Shown: one piece after another, positions 1 to 6,604 of the stretch | Layout: each line of letters starts with the position of its first letter | Position numbering within the stretch: position 1 is the stretch's first letter | Source of the DNA: Candidatus Accumulibacter vicinus | GTDB taxonomy: Bacteria > Pseudomonadota > Gammaproteobacteria > Burkholderiales > Rhodocyclaceae | DNA: 14,105 nucleotides | Direction of reading: 5' to 3' | Assembly: GCA_002425405.1 (NCBI GenBank) | Contig: DIME01000005.1 | Location: 1-14,105, forward strand | Position numbers and translations under genes: made by a program | Notes under the pieces: generated by a model | What the model was told of the DNA's origin: nothing | Seen by the model: only the letters and a program-made list of their open reading frames with translations | The model's database searches: none

Positions 1-204
1 AGACATCTTTCCTCGATGTCCACAGGTGGCCCCTAACCAACGGATTCTTCGGCTATTGAGCCGAAGGACAAATTCACCCTGGGAGTGTTGGAGTGTTTTG
101 GCCGCGCAAAACGCCATACCAAGAGTCATCGCGTCTGGCCGGGCTCAGGACCCGAAAAGCCGCTGCGCGGTAGGTGTTCGGGATCTTGATTCCCGGAAAT
201 CGCC
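1..204. other. Gene-free window edge with three short hairpins
   Basis: I see no convincing gene here; the only open frame (26-226, plus) has no ribosome binding site and no recognisable motif. Three perfect inverted repeats stand out. They are GACATC/GATGTC at 2-7 and 15-20, CTTCGGCT/AGCCGAAG at 47-54 and 59-66 with a 4-base loop, and GTTTTG/CAAAAC at 95-100 and 107-112. None is followed by a T-run on either strand, so they are not classical terminators. The stretch lies downstream of the minus-strand CHAT/hydrolase operon and its decayed duplicate. It may hold operon-end structures or the remains of whatever removed the rest of the duplicate. Confidence 0.5.
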
Positions 205-459
205 TTACTGTTCGTCAACGCCGTGACTGATCTTGTCGACACGCAGGAGCAGTCCGCTCAACTGCGTGCCGCTGATCGGGTCGTCGCGGCCGTCGTCGTT
301 CGCGAAAACGAGCTGGCCTTGTGGCCCCGTGAACTTGTCGGCCTCGCCGGCGCCGACCTGGCACCCCGGGCATCGGCGCGCCGGACTGCGAAACCGCCGT
401 CCGATCCGGCTGCCCGGTGGCGGATGAGCGGGCGATCCGCGCTTGCCTCGGCGAGCCAT
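205..459 (-). pseudogene. Decayed second copy of the CHAT-protein gene 5' end
   Basis: Two blocks match the intact CHAT gene upstream. Bases 248-360 align without gaps to 3849-3961, with 7 mismatches over 250-360 (about 94% identity). This is CHAT residues of about 237-274, just after the catalytic-His region. Bases of about 345-429 align to 4577-4661, the first ~30 codons, at about 80%. The blocks are joined across a 631-bp deletion, which is not a multiple of three, so the N-terminal block is read in the wrong frame. Nothing after the second block survives: the catalytic Cys, NTPase and TPR parts are absent. An 84-residue frame from ATG 459 to a stop at 205 remains open, but it is a chimera of out-of-frame and in-frame sequence. 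It starts 17 bases after the hydrolase stop, so the ancestral order was CHAT, hydrolase, CHAT. In the 94% block, five of seven changes alter amino acids, which fits relaxed selection. Confidence 0.85.
344..355. repeat. Surviving deletion-joint repeat in the CHAT pseudogene
   Basis: This 12-base stretch (tcgccggcgccg) matches, with one mismatch, the direct repeat found twice in the intact CHAT gene at 3945-3956 and 4576-4587. It sits exactly where the alignment of the duplicate switches from one part of the CHAT gene to the other. That is the footprint left when recombination or replication slippage between two short direct repeats keeps one copy and removes the sequence between them. Confidence 0.8.
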
Positions 460-476
460 CGAGCGCGCGCCGGCGA

Positions 477-1934
477 TTACGCGCCGATCAGCCAGTAGCG
501 CTCGCCGCGCTCGGTCGCCACCGCGCGCAGGCCGAAGCGGCGCTCCGGCGCCGCGCCGTGGCGGATCAGCGCGTGCATATCGCAGATCACGTCGCGGGCT
601 TCGGCGACGTAGCCGTGCCCGAGCAGCGTCAGATCGGCGTTGACGGCGTTCACCGTGTCGATGCCGGGCGCGATGGTGACCGGCGGCATGAGTCCGGCGC
701 GCGGGTAGTCGTGCAGCCAGCGCGACGCCTCGACCGCCGCATCGCGGCTGGAGACGTACAGCGTCGTGCGCTGCGCGAGCCGCGGATAGGCGGCGCAGCG
801 CTGCAGGAACTGACGCGCATCGACGTCGGCCGCGGCCAGCATGATCTGCCCGAAGCGCACATCGACGCGCCGCCGGGCCTCGTCGGCGATCCTGTGCACG
901 GCGCGCAAGACGGCACGGTTGCCCATGCTGTGCGCGATCACATGCACCCGGCTGGCGCCCGTGCGCAGCGCGAAGTCGTACAGAAAGTCGGCGATCGGTT
1001 CTTCGTCCAGCTCGATGGCGGCCTCGTCGGCCAGGTAGCTCGCCACTTCGCCGCGCGAGGCCCAACTGTAGAAGGCCATCGTCCCCCGGATCTGGAGATC
1101 GAAGCCGATCTGCGCGGCGCGCAGCGCGGCCTCCTCGAAGTCGACGTTGAAGCCGTGGATGAAGACGACCGCGTCGCGCTCGTCCACCGGGCACTGCTGC
1201 AGGTGCTCGCCAAGCTGCCGCCAGAAGGTCTCGGCGTTCGCCGCGTCGACGGCGAGCAGGCGCAAGCGGTCGTCGGTGAAGGTGACGAGGCGCTTCCACC
1301 AGGGGGAGCCGAGGGCGCCGACCTTGTGCGAGCGCGGGATGAACACCCGGCAACTGCCGTAGTGAATCCGGCTGTCGCGCTCGACGCCGAAGCCGAGCGC
1401 GGAGTTCGTCGCGTCGAGCGGTATACGGCTGGTCGCGTACCAGACGCGGTACTCGGCGTCCGCTTGCGGACCCGTCGGCGCGAAGCCGGCGTAGGCCGCG
1501 AGTTGCCGGGCGAGGCCGCGCACGAGACCGTTCCGGCCCTCACGGTGGCCGCCGTCCGCGGCACCGGCAAGTGCAGGCGGACGGGCCGGCGCCGGTTGCG
1601 TCTGCAGAACGGCCAGCACATCGGTGGTTTCCAGGCGCTTGTCGCCGGGGGCGAAGCTGTGCATCGAGTCCACCTGCACCAGCAGCGCCGCGAGCGCGTC
1701 GCGGAAGCGATCGTCACTCGCGAGGACGCGCAGCGCCGATCGCGCGAGTTCGCCTTCGGAGGGCAGGTCGACGCTGTCGGCCGCCACCGACAGCGTCTTG
1801 AAGAGCGCGTCGACCCGCGCTGGCGCGAAGCCTGGCGTGGCGGCGGGCGGCGGCATCGCGCGAACGAAACGTCGCAGCAAAGCGATCGCCTGTTCGCTGC
1901 CGAGGGCGTCGATTCTGGCTTCGAGTTCAGTCAT
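477..1934 (-). CDS. DUF900-type alpha/beta hydrolase, partner of the CHAT protein
   Basis: A 485-residue protein whose C-terminal two thirds (about 160-485) is an alpha/beta hydrolase of the DUF900 type. Visible motifs are an oxyanion-side VVFIHGFN strand-turn near residue 260, the nucleophile elbow AHSMGN with Ser336, an acid in the LAAADVD segment (Asp370 or Asp372), and His440 in LLGHGY. The triad is therefore complete, and an esterase, lipase or peptidase activity is likely; the substrate is unknown. Residues 1-110 are helical and unlike the hydrolase core. A Pro/Ala/Gly-rich linker (about 112-135) separates the two parts. No signal peptide is seen, so it is probably cytoplasmic. The start is ATG 1934, overlapping the CHAT gene's TGA as ATGA, which suggests coupled translation; the frame stays open upstream only as a shadow inside the CHAT gene. 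Function as effector or protease target of the CHAT partner is inference. Confidence 0.85.
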   Translation of the reverse strand: MTELEARIDALGSEQAIALLRRFVRAMPPPAATPGFAPARVDALFKTLSVAADSVDLPSEGELARSALRVLASDDRFRDALAALLVQVDSMHSFAPGDKRLETTDVLAVLQTQPAPARPPALAGAADGGHREGRNGLVRGLARQLAAYAGFAPTGPQADAEYRVWYATSRIPLDATNSALGFGVERDSRIHYGSCRVFIPRSHKVGALGSPWWKRLVTFTDDRLRLLAVDAANAETFWRQLGEHLQQCPVDERDAVVFIHGFNVDFEEAALRAAQIGFDLQIRGTMAFYSWASRGEVASYLADEAAIELDEEPIADFLYDFALRTGASRVHVIAHSMGNRAVLRAVHRIADEARRRVDVRFGQIMLAAADVDARQFLQRCAAYPRLAQRTTLYVSSRDAAVEASRWLHDYPRAGLMPPVTIAPGIDTVNAVNADLTLLGHGYVAEARDVICDMHALIRHGAAPERRFGLRAVATERGERYWLIGA

Positions 1935-4672
1935 GAAGTGCCTCCACTCCCGGTTTGGCGAAGTGCGTCGAGACGTTCGAGTGATCCGCGAGCGATCGCC
2001 GCGTAGTGCTCGTCGCCTACGCGCTCGAAGATCGCCAGCGACTTGCGGTACCAGTCCTCGGCCGCCGCGAAGTCGCGCCGCTCCTGGGCCACCAGGCCGA
2101 GCTGGTGGTAGGCGCCAGCGGCCAGATCCTCGCGACCCTGTTGCTCGCAGTGGCGGGCGAACGCCTCGAAGCGCTTGCCGGCCAGCGGCAGGTCGCGCCG
2201 GTTGAGCGCATGGGCGGCCAGCGCCTGCAGCAGCCATCCATAGTTCTCGAGGTCGCCGGCGCGCTGCGCGAGCGCGAGCGCCCGCTCGAAGCTGCCGCCG
2301 AAGAGCTTGAAAACCAGGCGCTGCTCGTGCAGCTCCTTGGGCGCGTAGTGATCGGCGAGGCGGGCCAGGATCTCCACGAACGCGCGCTCCCAAGCGGCCG
2401 CGTGCGCGGCGTCGGCGAGCAGTCGCGCGCCGTGGCGGCGGGCGTAGCGTTCGAGCGCCGGGTGCATCTCGTAGACGGCGTTGCCCAGCCCGCGCAGCAG
2501 CCCGGCGGCCTCGAGGCGCTCGAGCGTCTGCCGCGTCTCGCCGGCACCGAACGGCTGTTGCGCTTCGCCGGCCATGTCGGCCAGAAGGTCCGCGTGGACA
2601 TGGCCCGCGTGCAGCCCGATCGGATGGAGCAGCGGCCGCAGCGCGGCGGGCAGTCCCTCTTCGACGTAGCGCAGCGTCGCGTACAGGCGCTGCTCGACCG
2701 GGTCGTCGCTATCGGCCTGCGGCACGTACTGCTCGAAATCCTTTCGCAGTTGCTTCGCCGGGGTTCCGGCGAGCCGCGGCAGGATGGCGCGCATCATCAG
2801 CGGGTGGCCGGCGAGGGCGTCGATCAGCTCGGCGGTGTCGGCGTCGCCAGCGTCGAGGCACAGTCCCTGGTCGGCGAGGATCGCCTGCGCCAGCGCCTGG
2901 CGCTCTTCGCCGTGCAGGCCGCCGAGCGCAATGCGGTAGCACGCCGTCATTCCCAGCCACGCTTCGTCGCTGCGGCTGGTGATCAGCACCTTCGTCTTGC
3001 TGCCGCGCAACTGCTCTAGGAACTGCTTGAGCGCTGGCCGTTCGTCGACCGGCAGGGCACCATCGACCGCGGCGTCGGCGGCGCCGCTGGCGCTCTCGAA
3101 GTTGTCCCAGACGATGAGCAGCGCTTGGCTGCGCAGCACCTGCAGCAGCGCCGGCCACTTCCGCTCGTCGGGCAGGGCCATCGCGTCGGTGCCGAAGAGT
3201 CTTCCGACGAGGTCGTTGCGCACGGAATCGAAGCGGCGCACGTCGGCGAAGCTCTGCCAGATCACGCGTTCGGGCAGGCCTTGTGTCTGCGCCAGCCAGT
3301 CGAGGTAGCCGCGCGCCAGCGTCGTCTTGCCGACGCCGCCGAGGCCGTGCAGCAGCAGGCCGGCCGGCGCGCGGCGGCTGGCGCGTTCGAGGGCCAGCAC
3401 AGCGCTGTCGCGGCCGATGACGCCGTGCGGCGTGTGGCTGGTTTCGAGGCGCGCTTCCTCCGGCAGCTCGCTGGCCGGCGCCGGGCTGGGTGTCGAACGG
3501 CGCGCCGGCGTGGCGAACGCGAGCGGCAGCGGGTCCTGCTGGTAGAGCACCGGCACCAGCCAGTCCTGCAGCGCCAGCTCGCCGCGGCGCTGCGGATGCG
3601 CGAGCATCGCCTGGCGGCCGCCGCGCGTCGCCTCGGCGACGTCGCCGGTGTGGAACAACTGCCGGTAGAACGCCGGCAGGAACTGCCTGGCGCCGGAGAC
3701 GTAGAGCGCGTAGCCCATGGCGACGACGCTGCGCACGCCGGCGCGCAGCAGCGCCGTGGCGACCGAGGCGAAGGCGTCTTCGGCCTGCTCGTCGAGCATC
3801 GCCGACTGGCAGGCGTTGAGCACGGCAATCGGGATGCGGTGCTCGCGCAGCAGTTGGCTCAACTGCGTGCCGCTGATCGGGTCGTCGCGGCCGTCGTCGT
3901 TCTCGAAGACGAGCTGGCCTTGCGGCCCCTTGAACTTGTCGGCCCCGCCGGCGCCGACCTGTCCGAAGCCGCCGTGACCGTCGAAGTGGACGATGTGGTA
4001 GGCGCCGGGGTGCGCCTGCAGTTCGCGCCGCAACGCGTCGAAGGTCGGCGGGCGCAGGACCTTGACCGCCGCCGGCAGGTTTTCCTCGTGAATGAGCTGC
4101 ACCAGCGGACGCGAGATGCTGCGGTAGGCGATGTCGTCCGCGTAGGGCCGGGCGGTGACGAGCAGGATGCCGACGCGCTCGGACGACAGGCCGGCGGGCA
4201 GCGGCGGCGGGTCGGCGACGCTGTCGAGCTGGCGCTCGATGCGGCAGTGCTGCGCGAGGTCGCCGACCTGCGGGTCGCGCAGCGCTTCCCACGGCCAGGA
4301 GAGGACGCGCGGCGTGTCGCTGACGATCGCCAGTTGCAGTTCGCCGTGGCCGTCGCGCGTCGCATCGCGGTAATGGTCGCGCGCCTGACCCTGGCCGAAT
4401 AGGGTCGCGAAGGTTTCCTCGCCCCAGCACTGCAGCGCCGCCTGCACGCGCTCGGCGCGATTCTGGTTGGGGCCGTAGGGATAGTCGAGGTAGCTTTCGA
4501 GGTACCAGGCGAGTTCTTCGCCGAGGCGGGCCGCGGTATCCGGCAGCGCGCGCGACAGCGGATCGTCCAGTGGCACCGCCGGCGCCGTCTTGGCGCCCCG
4601 GCCATCGACGCGCTGAACTTCGAAAGCGCCGCCCGATTCGGCGCCCCGGTGGCGAATCACCAAGCACTGCAT
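1931..4672 (-). CDS. CHAT protease - STAND NTPase - TPR protein
   Basis: A 913-residue protein with three parts. Residues of about 165-385 form a CHAT (caspase-like) protease domain: His233 in HFDGHG and Cys288 in LNACQSA are the expected catalytic dyad. A Pro/Ala/Ser linker (about 393-411) leads to a STAND NTPase of the NB-ARC/NACHT kind. That domain has an entry motif VIGRD, Walker A GLGGVGKTT with Lys449, Walker B LLIVWDN with Asp523, an arginine-sensor-like LITSR, and a GHPL motif at 622-625 matching the GLPL box of NB-ARC proteins. The C-terminal region (about 775-905) is helical, with a clear TPR at about 853-886, a probable ligand-sensing surface. No signal peptide or membrane segment is seen. 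Start ATG 4672 follows an AAGGGG-type ribosome binding site. The layout is that of NLR-like conflict or cell-death proteins. The direct repeat 3945-3956/4576-4587 lies within the coding region. Confidence 0.9.
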   Translation of the reverse strand: MQCLVIRHRGAESGGAFEVQRVDGRGAKTAPAVPLDDPLSRALPDTAARLGEELAWYLESYLDYPYGPNQNRAERVQAALQCWGEETFATLFGQGQARDHYRDATRDGHGELQLAIVSDTPRVLSWPWEALRDPQVGDLAQHCRIERQLDSVADPPPLPAGLSSERVGILLVTARPYADDIAYRSISRPLVQLIHEENLPAAVKVLRPPTFDALRRELQAHPGAYHIVHFDGHGGFGQVGAGGADKFKGPQGQLVFENDDGRDDPISGTQLSQLLREHRIPIAVLNACQSAMLDEQAEDAFASVATALLRAGVRSVVAMGYALYVSGARQFLPAFYRQLFHTGDVAEATRGGRQAMLAHPQRRGELALQDWLVPVLYQQDPLPLAFATPARRSTPSPAPASELPEEARLETSHTPHGVIGRDSAVLALERASRRAPAGLLLHGLGGVGKTTLARGYLDWLAQTQGLPERVIWQSFADVRRFDSVRNDLVGRLFGTDAMALPDERKWPALLQVLRSQALLIVWDNFESASGAADAAVDGALPVDERPALKQFLEQLRGSKTKVLITSRSDEAWLGMTACYRIALGGLHGEERQALAQAILADQGLCLDAGDADTAELIDALAGHPLMMRAILPRLAGTPAKQLRKDFEQYVPQADSDDPVEQRLYATLRYVEEGLPAALRPLLHPIGLHAGHVHADLLADMAGEAQQPFGAGETRQTLERLEAAGLLRGLGNAVYEMHPALERYARRHGARLLADAAHAAAWERAFVEILARLADHYAPKELHEQRLVFKLFGGSFERALALAQRAGDLENYGWLLQALAAHALNRRDLPLAGKRFEAFARHCEQQGREDLAAGAYHQLGLVAQERRDFAAAEDWYRKSLAIFERVGDEHYAAIARGSLERLDALRQTGSGGTS
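3945..3956. repeat. 12-bp direct repeat, inner copy, in CHAT gene
   Basis: ccgccggcgccg, identical to 4576-4587 and 631 bp from it. The matching pair in the downstream duplicate has collapsed to one copy. The intact gene therefore carries a built-in deletion hot spot whose loss would shift the frame just after codon 28. Confidence 0.8.
4576..4587. repeat. 12-bp direct repeat, outer copy, in CHAT gene
   Basis: Second perfect copy of ccgccggcgccg, near codon 29-32 of the CHAT gene; see the entry at 3945 for its partner. Such GC-rich short repeats also arise by chance in this composition, but the pseudogene joint falls exactly on it. Confidence 0.8.
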
Positions 4673-4708
4673 AGCCCCCCTTGTGTCGTTCCTGTTTCGC
4701 CCAGGGCC

Positions 4709-4714
4709 ATTATA
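4709..4714 (-). promoter_or_regulatory. Candidate -10 box of the CHAT/hydrolase operon
   Basis: Read on the minus strand this is a perfect TATAAT, 36 bases before the CHAT start codon, in an otherwise GC-rich stretch. It would give a leader of roughly 30 bases. No good TTGACA-like -35 box is visible 16-18 bases upstream and there is no TG extension. The promoter may need an activator, or the match may be chance. Confidence 0.4.
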
Positions 4715-4901
4715 GCCGGCAGATGAGCACCGTGCCGCCGCCCGTCACGGATCGCTTGCTGGAACGTTTTGTCGGCGACACCGCAGCAGCCATGGGGCAT
4801 CTCCTGTTCTTTCTGACCCCGCATCGGCCATCACAAGTTGTATCATCCGCTGACGCCGCGCTTCCCTCTGCGTTCAACCCGTCCGAGAAGATGACCCCCC
4901 C

Positions 4902-4940
4902 ATGAAGATCAGACAACTCAGACCAGACTACCCGCTTTGA
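4902..4940 (+). other. Possible 12-codon leader ORF before the amidase gene
   Basis: ATG at 4902 opens a 12-codon frame (MKIRQLRPDYPL) whose TGA at 4938-4940 overlaps the TTG start of the amidase gene. The amidase start has no Shine-Dalgarno sequence of its own, so ribosomes finishing this mini-frame could re-initiate there. A weak GAGAAG lies about a dozen bases before the ATG. The mini-frame has no recognisable function. Confidence 0.3.
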
Positions 4941-5689
4941 GCCGCCATCGTCTGCTCCTTCGCCTCCTCGCAGCGGCGATGGCGACCATCCTCGCTGCCT
5001 GTTCGCCACTGCTGCCGAAAACGGCAATGAAGGCGGGTTGGAAGGCATCGCCCAACTTCGATGGTCGCAGGCCAAATCTGGTGATCATTCATCACACCGG
5101 CAACCCGACGCTTGAACAGGCGCTGCACACGCTCACCTCTCCTGAACGTAAGGTGAGTTCGCACTATCTGATTGGCCGCGACGGCGAGATCTTCCAGCTT
5201 GTCGAGGAAAATGCTCGCGCCTGGCATGCCGGCCAATCGTGGTGGGGTGGCTTCACCGATATCAATTCGGTGTCGCTGGGTATCGAACTCGATAACAATG
5301 GCCACGAACCCTTTGCGGACGCCCAGATAGAAGCCTTGCTCGCCCTGTTGGCGGATATCCGGAAGCGCTACAAGATTCCTCGGGCCAATTTCATCGGTCA
5401 CGCCGATGTTGCACCAACCCGAAAGGACGATCCGAGCGCCTGGTTTCCCTGGCAACGGCTGGCCGAGCAGGGTTTTGGCCTGTGGTGTGAGGCACCGCTG
5501 TCGCCCGCTCCGGTCGGCTTCGATCTGGCGCTTGCACTCACCGCCATCGGCTATGATCCTAGGACGCCGGAAGCTTCACGAAAGGCCTTTCGCTTACATT
5601 TCGTCCGTACCGACCAGACACTTTCTGCCGAACATGAAAACGCACTGGCTTTCTGTCTGTTGCAACAGAAGCGCTCTGCGGGCCCGTGA
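4937..5689 (+). CDS. AmiD-like N-acetylmuramoyl-L-alanine amidase lipoprotein
   Basis: A 250-residue zinc amidase of the Amidase_2 family, which cleaves the bond between N-acetylmuramic acid and the peptide stem of peptidoglycan. Zinc ligands expected from AmpD/AmiD are present: His52 in VIIHHTG, His154 in IGHADVAP and Asp165 in KDDPSAWFPW. Glu117 in GIEL is the likely catalytic acid and Lys163 sits at the usual position. The N-terminus is a lipoprotein signal ending in the lipobox LAAC with Cys22, so the enzyme is probably held in the outer membrane facing the periplasm. Residues of about 180-245 resemble the peptidoglycan-binding tail of AmiD. The start is the rare codon TTG at 4937. The next in-frame ATG (4979) would leave only seven residues before the lipobox Cys, and an in-frame stop at 4892 limits the frame upstream. 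It lies alone between two divergent or convergent neighbours. Confidence 0.85.
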   Translation: MSRHRLLLRLLAAAMATILAACSPLLPKTAMKAGWKASPNFDGRRPNLVIIHHTGNPTLEQALHTLTSPERKVSSHYLIGRDGEIFQLVEENARAWHAGQSWWGGFTDINSVSLGIELDNNGHEPFADAQIEALLALLADIRKRYKIPRANFIGHADVAPTRKDDPSAWFPWQRLAEQGFGLWCEAPLSPAPVGFDLALALTAIGYDPRTPEASRKAFRLHFVRTDQTLSAEHENALAFCLLQQKRSAGP

Positions 5690-5735
5690 TGCGCCAACGG
5701 GGAGTGCATGACGCACAATCATCGGGAGTGACTGC

Positions 5736-6569
5736 TCAGCGGAAAATGATCACTTCCTCGCGGTTTTGTTCTTCACGCATTCGATAGCCGCCTTCGCCGC
5801 GTACATCGTCGCTGCGGATGCCGCCCAATTGCTCGTCGAGCTGACGGGCGGCATCCTCACCGAGGCTCTTCGAGACTTCGGAAACGACCTTGCCCCGGTT
5901 GAGAACGACGCGGCCGCCACGACTGGTCAGCAGCTTGACATCCTGGCCGGTACCCATCGCGCTGAAAGCCGCCTTGATCTTGTAGTCGCGCGTGCTGATC
6001 AGGCTGAATTCAGCGACCAGTTCCAGGCTGAGCGTATGCGAAACGGTGTTGGTGTGGTCGATCGGATTGGCTTCCTGGCGGAATTCCAGGCTGTTGATCG
6101 AGCCGAAGAGTACATAGTCGGCACCTGGGTACATGCCCTGCTTGACGCGTGCGATGATGTCGTACAGCCTTTCGATATGCTTGCTGTCAGTGAAAGGCTT
6201 GCCCTGCACCAACTGGAAGCGGCCTGACTTGAGCATCTCGCCCTTGATGTCTGCGGTAAATTTGCGTAACTCGCCGCGATCGATGTAGCTGTAAGTGCCT
6301 TCCGCTTCGTAGTAGTTCTTCTCCGACTTGGCGTTCAGCGAACCGCTGCTGCGCCGCGCATAGCCATAATCGGATTCACGCTCACTTTCGCGGCCGGAAG
6401 CACGCAACGATGACTTCTCGGAAGCTGCAACGACGCGAAAATACTCACTGACACGTTCCTCATAAGCGAGGTCGGTCACGGCGACCTTGGGCGGCGGAGC
6501 TGCGAGCGCGAGGCCGCTGGCCGCGATGAGCATGAAGACGCTCGCACGGGCAAGGTTGATGACATTCAT
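5736..6569 (-). CDS. Secreted CsgG/LpoB-fold protein
   Basis: A 277-residue protein with a Sec signal peptide (hydrophobic core about 11-23, likely cleavage near ALA-A) but no lipobox Cys, so a soluble periplasmic protein is expected. After cleavage it has the pattern of the CsgG/LpoB-type alpha/beta fold: VAVTDL at about 29-34, GRFQLVQ at 116-122, ADYVLFGSI at 150-158, and long beta-like stretches to about 210 ending in a helix (about 228-248). Between the first strand and helix sits an unusual Ser/Arg/Glu/Tyr-rich insert (about 45-95). The start ATG 6569 has AGGAGA seven bases upstream. It follows the lpoB-like gene by 35 bp and is probably the last gene of that operon. The exact role is unknown; a companion of the LpoB-like protein is inference from fold and position. 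Confidence 0.65.
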   Translation of the reverse strand: MNVINLARASVFMLIAASGLALAAPPPKVAVTDLAYEERVSEYFRVVAASEKSSLRASGRESERESDYGYARRSSGSLNAKSEKNYYEAEGTYSYIDRGELRKFTADIKGEMLKSGRFQLVQGKPFTDSKHIERLYDIIARVKQGMYPGADYVLFGSINSLEFRQEANPIDHTNTVSHTLSLELVAEFSLISTRDYKIKAAFSAMGTGQDVKLLTSRGGRVVLNRGKVVSEVSKSLGEDAARQLDEQLGGIRSDDVRGEGGYRMREEQNREEVIIFR

Positions 6570-6604
6570 CTCAGGTTCTCCTGGGGCCTTGACTGGGTAA
6601 GCGA

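Noticed and set aside
417..2006. Long plus-strand open frame of 529 codons
   Set aside because: It lies opposite the hydrolase gene, has no domain motif and is rich in Arg, Ala and Val as GC-rich antisense frames are. The minus-strand gene has a full catalytic triad and coupling to its neighbour.
2006..4402. Plus-strand open frames of 337 and 425 codons opposite the CHAT gene
   Set aside because: Low-complexity antisense frames without motifs; the minus strand encodes recognisable CHAT, NTPase and TPR motifs throughout.
5690..5735. Terminator between the convergent amidase and CsgG-fold genes
   Set aside because: Only a 4-bp stem (GTGC/GCAC) and no T-run in the 46-bp gap, so a shared intrinsic terminator is not supported.
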